A stretch of 48,081 nucleotides of DNA, taken from NCBI GenBank assembly GCA_030427825.1, contig JAUICO010000025.1:1-48081 (forward strand). The letters run 5' to 3'. The notes below the pieces were generated by a model. It saw only the letters and a program-made list of their open reading frames with translations, was not told the DNA's origin and searched no databases. This DNA is from a bacterium. GTDB lineage: Bacteria > Myxococcota_A > Bradymonadia > REDH01. This document shows, in pieces, positions 41,997 through 48,081 of the stretch (its first letter is position 1; each line of letters starts with the position of its first letter). Position numbers and translations under genes: made by a program.

Positions 41997-42764
41997 ATGA
42001 CTCGATTCTCGACCTCAGCGATGCCCACGGCGACGGCACGTGGCGCGGCCTGCCTTGCGGCGTTCGCATTCGCGCTGATCGCCACGACATCTGTCTCGGC
42101 TGAATACTTCGAACCTGCGCCGGATGGTGGGTACCTTCCCGAGCGGGCTGAAGCCCAGCCATACCTTGCCCCGGCGCCTCCACCGATGGTGTCCTTTGGT
42201 GTCGCTTTTGACTTCGGCGCCGCCCTCGCCGGCGTTGGGGATATCGACGACAACTTCTTCGGTGCCAACGACGCTGACACCTTCGGCTCCTACCCAAACC
42301 TGGCGTGGGCACTCGGCGGATACGTCGAACCGCTGCGGAACTTTCGCATTGGCGCCGAGATTGGTGGGCTCGGTGGCGGCAACGCCAGCGCGTCATCGGC
42401 AGTGTTTCACGGAGGTCTGCTTCTGGAAGGCGGCGGCCGAAGCGCCGCAGGGCTGGGGCTCTGGGGGGGAATCACCCTCGGGGGTGGACGCGTAGCCCTG
42501 GAGTCAAACGACGACGAGACCGGCATCTATGAGTTCACCACCAATGGCGGCCTCTACGGCCGTGTTCAGATCCGCCTGGAGTATGCGTTCGCGTCCTACA
42601 TCGCGCTGCGCCTGACAGGATTCGGGGAAGGCATCGCGAGCCTGGGCGACAACTATCTCGTCGATCTTGACGAGGACGCTGAACCTCCGTTCTTTCCAGA
42701 CGAGAGCGGTATCGCCTACAAGAGCGCGGGCATCATGTTCGGCATCGTTATCGGGTCGTTCTAG
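41997..42764 (+). CDS. Putative outer-membrane beta-barrel protein
   Basis: A 255-residue exported protein. The signal peptide ends at VSA-EYF near residue 35. After a Pro-rich segment the mature part shows alternating Gly-rich amphipathic strands with aromatic residues (MVSFGVAFDFGAAL, FRIGAEIGGLGGG, AGLGLWGGITLGGGRVAL, YGRVQIRLEYAFASYIALRLTGFGEG, SAGIMFGIVIGSF) and a final Phe, as in outer-membrane barrels. A porin or lipid-barrel function is inference only. ATG at 41997 has GGAG 7 bases upstream. It is followed after 5 bases by dtd, so the two may be cotranscribed. Confidence 0.75.
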   Translation: MTRFSTSAMPTATARGAACLAAFAFALIATTSVSAEYFEPAPDGGYLPERAEAQPYLAPAPPPMVSFGVAFDFGAALAGVGDIDDNFFGANDADTFGSYPNLAWALGGYVEPLRNFRIGAEIGGLGGGNASASSAVFHGGLLLEGGGRSAAGLGLWGGITLGGGRVALESNDDETGIYEFTTNGGLYGRVQIRLEYAFASYIALRLTGFGEGIASLGDNYLVDLDEDAEPPFFPDESGIAYKSAGIMFGIVIGSF

Positions 42765-42769
42765 ACCGC

Positions 42770-43219
42770 ATGCGCGCCGTTATTCAGCGAGTTCATAGCG
42801 CCCGCGTCGAAGTCGACGGCGAAGTCACCGGCAGGATCGATGAAGGTCTGATGGTGCTGCTTGGCGTCGAAGCCGGCGATACGGACAGAGATCTGGACTA
42901 TGTGGTGCGCAAGATCAGCGGGATGCGCATCTTCGAAGATGAACAGGGCCGGATGAATCAAAGCGTCGCAGAGGTCGGCGGTGCGGTCCTTCTCGTTTCG
43001 CAATTCACGTTGATCGGTGACTGCCGAAAAGGCAGGCGCCCCAGCTTCGCACGGGCGATGGATCCCGCAGAAGCCGCCGACTATTGCGACCGATGCCGAG
43101 ACGCGTTGATCGCCGAAGGACTGCGCGTCGAGTGCGGCCGCTTCGGCGCGATGATGGACGTGCACCTGGTCAACAACGGGCCGGTCACGTTACTGGTGGA
43201 CAGTCGCAAGGCGTTCTGA
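42770..43219 (+). CDS. dtd: D-aminoacyl-tRNA deacylase
   Basis: A 149-residue homodimeric enzyme that hydrolyses D-aminoacyl-tRNAs and other mischarged products. The two diagnostic motifs are present: SQFTL (followed by IGDCRKGRRPSF) and NNGPVT near the end. N-terminal MRAVIQRVHSARVEVDG and the KI..MRIFED element also fit, and the length is exactly that of the family. It begins 5 bases after the barrel protein gene and has only a weak ribosome site, so it probably depends on readthrough coupling. Confidence 0.95.
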   Translation: MRAVIQRVHSARVEVDGEVTGRIDEGLMVLLGVEAGDTDRDLDYVVRKISGMRIFEDEQGRMNQSVAEVGGAVLLVSQFTLIGDCRKGRRPSFARAMDPAEAADYCDRCRDALIAEGLRVECGRFGAMMDVHLVNNGPVTLLVDSRKAF

Positions 43220-43259
43220 GCGCGGCGGAGCAGACAGGCAGCACAGCTCGGAGGGGACG

Positions 43260-43616
43260 ATGAGCATCGAAGACAATCCGACCATCTTTGGAATGATCCT
43301 GCGCGGCGAGATTCCGTCAGACACGGTGTGGGAGGACGAACACTGTATCGCGTTTCGCGACATCAATCCCGCCGCGCCGGTCCACATCCTGATCATTCCG
43401 CGCAAACTGATCCCCACGATCAACGACGTCAGCGACGACGACAAGTTCCTGCTCGGCCACATGGTTACCGTGGCGCGGGATATCGCCGCCGCCGAGAATG
43501 TTGGCGACGACGGCTACCGTCTGGTGTTCAACTGCAACCGCGATGGTGGGCAGACCGTCTACCACATCCACATGCACCTGATCGCCGGTCGCGGCCTGAG
43601 CTGGCCACCGGGCTGA
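43260..43616 (+). CDS. HIT family nucleotide phosphoramidase (HINT-like)
   Basis: A 118-residue cytoplasmic protein of the HINT branch. The N-terminal IFGMILRGEIPSDTVWED, FRDINPAAPVHILIIPRK and the catalytic HIHMHLIAGR (H-phi-H-phi-H) near residues 101-110 are classic. It hydrolyses nucleoside phosphoramidates such as adenosine phosphoramidate or acyl-AMPs. ATG at 43260 has GGAGGGG just upstream. It is 40 bases downstream of dtd; dtd-HIT pairing suggests a small tRNA-quality/nucleotide-repair unit, though this is inference. It converges with the RelA/SpoT-like gene across 31 bases. Confidence 0.94.
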   Translation: MSIEDNPTIFGMILRGEIPSDTVWEDEHCIAFRDINPAAPVHILIIPRKLIPTINDVSDDDKFLLGHMVTVARDIAAAENVGDDGYRLVFNCNRDGGQTVYHIHMHLIAGRGLSWPPG

Positions 43617-43647
43617 AACCCGGACGAGGTCGGCCGACTCGCCGGCG

Positions 43648-44910
43648 TCAGGCGCCGCGCTCGCGCGCGATGCGCTCGGCGATTCGCGGGGACTCTTCGG
43701 GGACGCGGTCGCCCCAAAGCCGCCGCTTTACCGCGTGGCGCTGCCTTTCCTTGTAGACTTCATGCGACGCCAGACCGCGGTGGGTATCTTCGTACGAGCG
43801 CCGGTCCATGACCTGTACCTCGTAGGGGAAGAGAAAGTGCAGATGTTCTCGGTCCTGAAGCAGATCGTCACGGCGACGACGCATCTCGTCCATTACCTTC
43901 CCTGCCGGCCCTTCAGGCAGCGCGGGCATAGGGATGCTGGCGAGGAAGCGTTTGACCGGCACGGAGACAGGTCGTGGCCCTGACGCCTGCTCTTCCATCG
44001 CACGCATGCGCTGCACGCAGGTAAACTGAATGGAGTGGTAGCGAACCGCGCTCAGGGGGTTGTACGACTTCTGCGGCGGGCTCGGATACGGATAGCCCTG
44101 TACACGTCGGCGAATCTCGGCGTCGACTTCGTGCCCGGCGATCGCCGACTTCCGATATTGCTCGTGCAGCTTGCTGAGGTCGGCGCGCATTCGGTCGATG
44201 TCGATCAGCGTGTTGCGGGATCGGCCGGGGCGCACGTGAGCGAAGGTGACGATGTTGTGTTCCTGGAGATACTCCAGGACTCGGAGGGCGTCGTATCGAT
44301 CGTGTGTCACGAAGCGCAGGCCCACCCAGTCAAAGATATCGGTCGCAACGTTGTCCGGCTTCTGCAGCAGTTTCAGCGCCAGCGAGATCGTGGATTTCTC
44401 GCCGCGGGTCTCGAAGCTCACCAGAGGGATGCCATTCTTCCTGCCGAGTATCTGTTTGCCGTTGTCGGTGTAGATGTGATCGGTGAAGCGGCCGAGGATC
44501 GAGTCCTTGATGTAGTGGCGGTATCGGCTGTTAAAGTAGCTGCTGGTGTGGGCCAGGGTGTGCATGACGCGGAGCAGGGTGCAGGCCCACATCTGCGTCG
44601 CCGACCCGAATCCCTTGGACGCGAGCATCATGATGTTGCGCACGTCCACTTCCTGGCGGAGCGCGACCGGGAACTCAGCGTCCAGCTCCGGCTCATCGTG
44701 AAGCAGCTGCGTATCCAGGAACTCGAGGGCCTTGCTGCGCAGTCGCCCGACCGCCGCTTGATCGAGAGGGTCGTTCCAGTCAAAGCCGTACGCTTCGAGG
44801 AAGTCCTCGCACTGCCGGTGATCGTAGACGTTCAGCTGGGGAACGTCGACGGCAGACGAGCCCGTCAGCATCGGGCTCAGCAGTGTCCATGGGAGTTCTG
44901 TCAGCGGCAT
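43648..44910 (-). CDS. Conserved deltaproteobacterial protein with RelA/SpoT-like synthetase motifs
   Basis: A 420-residue protein that I associate with the TIGR04552-type conserved family (from memory, not searched). It has no signal peptide. Its middle and end resemble a RelA/SpoT nucleotidyltransferase: KSTISLALKLLQKPD before DIFDWVGLRFVTHDRYDAL (191-209, the D..G.R element), YHSIQFTCVQ (291-300, in place of YRSIH) and FPYEVQVMDRRSYEDTH (361-377, in place of (V/I)E(V/I)QIRT). The Glu and Asp needed for such chemistry appear conserved, but the loops are longer and the Ser/His of the second motif is changed. A nucleotide-transfer role is inference. AGGA precedes the ATG. It is 101 bases downstream of kamA on the same strand. 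Confidence 0.75.
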   Translation of the reverse strand: MPLTELPWTLLSPMLTGSSAVDVPQLNVYDHRQCEDFLEAYGFDWNDPLDQAAVGRLRSKALEFLDTQLLHDEPELDAEFPVALRQEVDVRNIMMLASKGFGSATQMWACTLLRVMHTLAHTSSYFNSRYRHYIKDSILGRFTDHIYTDNGKQILGRKNGIPLVSFETRGEKSTISLALKLLQKPDNVATDIFDWVGLRFVTHDRYDALRVLEYLQEHNIVTFAHVRPGRSRNTLIDIDRMRADLSKLHEQYRKSAIAGHEVDAEIRRRVQGYPYPSPPQKSYNPLSAVRYHSIQFTCVQRMRAMEEQASGPRPVSVPVKRFLASIPMPALPEGPAGKVMDEMRRRRDDLLQDREHLHFLFPYEVQVMDRRSYEDTHRGLASHEVYKERQRHAVKRRLWGDRVPEESPRIAERIARERGA

Positions 44911-44976
44911 GCGAGTCCTGAAAAGGCGCGCGCTGCTTACACGTGGGACCGCTGCCTGGCCAGTGAAAATCTCAGC

Positions 44977-44993
44977 GTCCGGGCCGGCCGGAC
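44977..44993 (-). terminator. Hairpin downstream of the KamA-family gene
   Basis: GTCCGG (44977-44982) pairs with CCGGAC (44988-44993) around a 5-base GC loop. On the minus strand it lies 18 bases after the stop of the radical SAM gene, and a TTTT run occurs about 7 bases further on. This is the nearest to a canonical terminator in the window, though it is only moderately supported. Confidence 0.45.
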
Positions 44994-45011
44994 ACTCCCA
45001 CCTGCGCGGCT

Positions 45012-46166
45012 TCAGTCGACATCATGAAATACGAATCGTCCGCCCGTTCCGTTGCGGAAGGTGATCTCCGAGCCCTCGCGTGAGACCTCGTAGTCGGGCG
45101 TCAGCGTGATCTTTCCCCCGCCACCCGGCAGGTCCACGACGAAATGGGGCACGCCCATCCCGCTGATCCGCCCACGGAGGTAATCCACAACCTCGAGGCC
45201 GCGTGACAGCGGTGTCCTGAAGTGCGTGATCCCCTCAGCCATGTCTGCCTGAAAGAGATAGTATGGCCGGCACCGGTGGCGCAGCAGCCACCGATTGACC
45301 GTAAGCACCGTCTCGGGGTCGTCGTTGACACCGCGTAGCAGCACCATCTGGTTGCCGAGGACGCAGCCGGCGTCGGCGAGCATATTCAGCGCCAACGCCG
45401 CCCGGTCGGTACACTCTCGGGGGTGATTGAAGTGGGTGTGTACGTAGAGCGGCCGCACACTACGCAGTACATCGACGAGCTCAGGAGTGATGCGTTGGGG
45501 CAGAGTGACGGGGTTGCGTGTGCCGATGCGAAGCACCTCAACGTGGTCGATGTTCTGCAGCTCCCCAAGAATCCAGGCGAGTCTCTCGTCGGACAGGGAC
45601 AGGGGGTCGCCACCGGAGACAAGGACGTCGCGAATCGCGGTTTCACCGGCGATGTACGCGATGCCGGCTGTGATGCTGTCCATGGCCGCCGCTGAGCCGG
45701 GATCAGAGACTTTCCGCTTTCGCGTGCAGTGGCGGCAGTACACAGGGCAATTGTGCGTCACGTAGAAGAGAACTCGATCCGGGTAGCGCCAGGTAACCCC
45801 GGGGGCGACCATATGCGCTTCTTCATCGAGGGGGTCACGCAGCTCGAATGGATGTGTGACCAGCTCACCGGCCTGCGGCAATGCCTGCATGCGGATGGGG
45901 CAATGTGGGTTTCCGGCCTCGAAGAGGGACGCATAATAGGGAGTCACCGAGGTGCGAAATGCGTCAGTCGTCGCCGCGAATGCCGCCCGTTCTTCTTCAC
46001 TCAGGCCGACGCTGTCTTCGAAGTGCGCCGGTCGTCGCAGGCGCCTGGACTGTTGCCAGCGCCAGTCTTCCCATTGGGCGGGTGCGACCTCGGACCACGG
46101 GCCGTGGGGTCCGCCGGTCACATTCCATGAATCTCCTGTACTCGGCATTGCTCCCCGGGATCCCAT
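45012..46166 (-). CDS. KamA-family radical SAM protein (lysine 2,3-aminomutase-like)
   Basis: A 384-residue radical SAM/PLP enzyme. The Fe-S motif CPVYCRHC (Cys140, Cys144, Cys147) is followed by TRKRK. PIRMQALP and ELVTHPFELRDPL, GGDPL, RIGTRNPVTLPQRIT, HFNHPRE and the PLP lysine region PGGGGKITLTPDYE are all typical of KamA/AblA/EpmB. Lysine 2,3-aminomutase makes beta-lysine; EpmB modifies EF-P. No efp, epmA or beta-lysine acetyltransferase (ablB) is adjacent, so the exact substrate is open. The first ATG is at 46166; 46148 (with GGGGAG very close) is an alternative. It diverges from the Ig-repeat lipoprotein gene. Confidence 0.9.
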   Translation of the reverse strand: MGSRGAMPSTGDSWNVTGGPHGPWSEVAPAQWEDWRWQQSRRLRRPAHFEDSVGLSEEERAAFAATTDAFRTSVTPYYASLFEAGNPHCPIRMQALPQAGELVTHPFELRDPLDEEAHMVAPGVTWRYPDRVLFYVTHNCPVYCRHCTRKRKVSDPGSAAAMDSITAGIAYIAGETAIRDVLVSGGDPLSLSDERLAWILGELQNIDHVEVLRIGTRNPVTLPQRITPELVDVLRSVRPLYVHTHFNHPRECTDRAALALNMLADAGCVLGNQMVLLRGVNDDPETVLTVNRWLLRHRCRPYYLFQADMAEGITHFRTPLSRGLEVVDYLRGRISGMGVPHFVVDLPGGGGKITLTPDYEVSREGSEITFRNGTGGRFVFHDVD

Positions 46167-46253
46167 TCAACCACGCGGTCAGTGCTGGACGCGAGTGGGA
46201 TTTCCGGTACAACGATTGCGCGATCGGCAACAAGCGCGTTGGTCATGCTCGGT

Positions 46254-46302
46254 GACTCGCAAAGAGGTCGAACGCAGTCAGGGCGCCCGTCCACCGCGAG
46301 TC
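46254..46302 (+). promoter_or_regulatory. Inverted repeat that could cover the ribosome site of the next gene
   Basis: GACTCGC (46254-46260) and GCGAGTC (46296-46302) are perfect complements separated by 35 bases. The right arm includes the only purine-rich ribosome-site candidate (GCGAG) before the ATG at 46307, so folding would hide it. A third half-site, GCGAGT, occurs at about 46189-46194. Confidence 0.35.
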
Positions 46303-46306
46303 GAAC

Positions 46307-48081
46307 ATGGAAACCAGCGGAGTGATGGCTCCAAGCACCGAAAGGGTCGCTGCGTGCGCGGCGTTCGCTCTGATCATCGGCCTGCTCACTGCGGGCGCGC
46401 TGTCCGGTTGTGACGACACGGTTCGAGGCGAGCGCTTTTACTGCGTGACTGACAGCGAATGCCAGTCGCCGCGAACCTGCAATGAAGGCGTGTGCGAGTG
46501 GCCCCCGGAGCTGGACGCCGGCGACATCGAGATCGAGATCCCGCCGCCGGTGGAGTGCTTTGAGTTCCAGCCCGCCGTTGTCGAGATGACGGATGCACGG
46601 GGCGGATTCCTTTCAAGTCGGCTGACGCGCCTCGTGAATTGTGGCGAGACCGATGTCAGCTTTGAAGACTTCGAGCTTGCCGGTGACAGCCCGCGAGGCA
46701 TCTTCAGCGTGGAAACGGCCGACGATCCGATCTCAACCTTTGCTCCGGGGGACTCGGTGCTGGTTCGGATCACGGCGGCGCCGGAAGACGCGGCCAGAGG
46801 TGGCGTTACGGTCATTGCCCATGGCGACGTACAGGATGCGGTCGCCGAGGTGACCCTTGTAGCGGCAGCCCGGCCGGACCCCTGCGTCACCTTTGCGCCG
46901 ACCGTCGTCGATTTCGGCGAGCGCCTGGTAGTGACCGAAGACCGGCCCTTCAGCGCGCGCGCTGTGTTGCAGAACTGCGGTGAGCTGCCGATTACCTTTG
47001 ACAGCCAGACAGTCGACGGCAGCGGGGCCTCGATGTTCGGCGTCGCCGATCTGACCGGGATTGAGCTGAAGCCGGCTCGCACGCGCACGGTGAACGTCAC
47101 CTTTACGCCGACCGAGGGCGGTACCTTTGACGCGACGCTGAGCCTTGGCGCTGGAGACTACAGCGCCGAGCTCCCACTCACCGGGATAGGAATCCCGAGG
47201 GAGCCCTGCCTCAGTGTGGATCCGGACAGCGTGAACTTCGGTGCGATTCCGAGCGGCACCGTCGCTCAGCGAACGGTCCAGCTGGAGAATTGCGGCGCGT
47301 TGCCGCTACGCCTCGACGGGGCGAGCTTCATCGGTGATCCGCTATTCGTGGCGACTGCCGCACCGCGTTCACTCGCGCCCGGCAGCCGCGCGCCGGTCAC
47401 CTTCTCCGTCGATTCCGAGTTGTATGGATTCGGAACATACAACGGCGTGTGGACAGTCGCCGAGACGTTGAACGACGATGTCGACGGGGCGAGGGTTGAC
47501 CTGCAGGTGGAGATCAACAGCCGCCCCCTTCGTTGCGTGGAGTTTGTCGACGACGTGTTTGACTTCGGTGTCGTCGACATCAACGGGGTAGGCTCCCAGC
47601 AGGGTGTGACGTTGCGGAACTGCGGCATCGGCACCGTTGTTGTGGACGGGATGTCCATCGACGGTACCGGTTACAGGGTCGACAACACGGTCCCGATATC
47701 GATTCCGCCAAACGAAGAACGTGACGTGCTTGTCTCTTTCCTTCCTCGTCAGGAGCGCCGTTATGACGCGACGTTGAACATCGCCGGTCCGAGCGGAGTG
47801 ACCGATAGTGTTGAGTTGACCGGGGTCGGCGTTGAGCCGCCCGTGCCCTGCCTCAGCGGTGATGGCGGTGTGATCAACCTCGGCCGGGTGTCGTTCTATC
47901 AACCATTTCCGGGGGAGCCGCCGCTTGACCTGACGCGGGAACTCACGCTGCAGTTTGCAAACTGTGGCGACACACCGTTGACTACCGGGCCCACGTCGTT
48001 GACGCCCCTGCCGGGGACCCCGAACGGCGTGTTTGTTTTGACCGACAGCGCGCCGCCCGGCGGCGGCACAGTCGGCGTCGG
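46307..48081 (+). CDS. Lipoprotein with Cys-paired ASH-type Ig-like repeats (runs off right edge)
   Basis: An open frame of at least 591 codons without a stop, cut by the window end. The signal peptide ends in lipobox LSGC near residue 36. A 'FYCVTDSECQSPRTCNEGVCEW' Cys-rich link follows (two parts of a disulfide-like module). Then come five successive modules of about 100 to 120 residues, each with a Cys near the start ((P/R)C..(F/V/S)....V.(F/L)G) and the marker (L/V)xNCG in the middle: NCGETDV, NCGELPI, NCGALPL, NCGIGTV, NCGDTPL. They end with V.F.P..... and (L/V)(T/P)G.G. This is the choice-of-anchor-D/ASPM-SPD2-Hydin pattern with a conserved Cys pair per module, probably an intradomain disulfide. 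It is likely a long surface rod. ATG at 46307 is used; ATG 46325 is possible. Confidence 0.82.
   Translation, partial: METSGVMAPSTERVAACAAFALIIGLLTAGALSGCDDTVRGERFYCVTDSECQSPRTCNEGVCEWPPELDAGDIEIEIPPPVECFEFQPAVVEMTDARGGFLSSRLTRLVNCGETDVSFEDFELAGDSPRGIFSVETADDPISTFAPGDSVLVRITAAPEDAARGGVTVIAHGDVQDAVAEVTLVAAARPDPCVTFAPTVVDFGERLVVTEDRPFSARAVLQNCGELPITFDSQTVDGSGASMFGVADLTGIELKPARTRTVNVTFTPTEGGTFDATLSLGAGDYSAELPLTGIGIPREPCLSVDPDSVNFGAIPSGTVAQRTVQLENCGALPLRLDGASFIGDPLFVATAAPRSLAPGSRAPVTFSVDSELYGFGTYNGVWTVAETLNDDVDGARVDLQVEINSRPLRCVEFVDDVFDFGVVDINGVGSQQGVTLRNCGIGTVVVDGMSIDGTGYRVDNTVPISIPPNEERDVLVSFLPRQERRYDATLNIAGPSGVTDSVELTGVGVEPPVPCLSGDGGVINLGRVSFYQPFPGEPPLDLTRELTLQFANCGDTPLTTGPTSLTPLPGTPNGVFVLTDSAPPGGGTVGV

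Noticed and set aside
44035..45027. Plus-strand open frame of 330 codons opposite the RelA/SpoT-like gene
   Set aside because: It is Val/Glu-rich without motifs, and the minus-strand gene has conserved motifs and a ribosome site.
1..48081. CRISPR arrays, tRNA or rRNA genes, insertion sequences, integrases or attachment sites
   Set aside because: I looked for regular direct repeats with spacers, cloverleaf ends with CCA, rRNA-like stretches and transposase motifs and saw none. Tiny tRNA genes in overlooked places cannot be excluded without a covariance search.

Overview
The window is GC-rich DNA with the gene density and protein repertoire of a deltaproteobacterium-type predator or gliding bacterium, most likely Myxococcota or Bradymonadota. 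The evidence is indirect but consistent. There are many secreted lipoproteins whose Cys is followed by Asp/Thr/Gly-rich linkers, 'CGNG..GE.CD' cysteine-rich repeats, RCC1 and WG-type beta-propeller lipoproteins, a large Ser/Thr protein kinase, Cys-containing Ig-like (ASH-type) repeats, and an envelope amidase ending in a MYXO-CTERM-like tail. No rRNA, tRNA, CRISPR array, transposase or integrase was seen. No gap between genes exceeds 300 bases. Non-ATG starts are common: GTG for 385-1407(-), 14483, lhgO, the PEBP gene, tldD, 39163 and 40756; TTG for 25779-27098(-) and infC.

Layout. 1-8787: a truncated lipoprotein at the left edge, a zinc-less MDR oxidoreductase divergent from a DUF2461 protein, an HSL-type esterase divergent from an RCC1 lipoprotein across a long inverted repeat, a LCM-like methyltransferase divergent from a FAD amine-oxidase-like protein, and a eukaryote-type UDP-sugar pyrophosphorylase. 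8784-15001: five successive lipoprotein genes. The last four are tightly packed and include a tetraheme protein made of two fused di-heme oxidoreductase (DUF1111) modules, which makes this the best candidate here for an undescribed surface complex. 15002-15227 holds a row of five short hairpins. 15228-22370: ttcA, a small membrane protein, a TraB-family protein, L-2-hydroxyglutarate oxidase, a double USP protein, a lipoprotein alkaline phosphatase and a ferritin-like protein with a palindromic upstream site.

22612-31983: a membrane-anchored acidic/coiled-coil protein, an unknown protein, a RumA/RlmD-like methyltransferase that keeps its Fe-S cysteines but has lost its catalytic residues, a VIT+VWA secreted protein, and the kinase. 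32041-39078: a minus-strand block with pmbA-tldD, a PEBP-family protein, a small lipoprotein and the MYXO-CTERM amidase. 39163-48081: an alpha/beta hydrolase, a stand-alone infC, a SUKH-like protein, an outer-membrane-barrel candidate, dtd, a HIT hydrolase, a protein with RelA/SpoT-like motifs, a KamA-type radical SAM enzyme, and a lipoprotein with Cys-paired Ig-like repeats cut by the right edge.

Most of the window is housekeeping or envelope biology. The observations most worth a second look are the four-lipoprotein/tetraheme operon, the hairpin row before ttcA, the degenerate RumA homologue, the RelA/SpoT-like protein, and the isolated infC with its alternative leader hairpins. Family assignments rest on motif recognition by eye; no database search was run.
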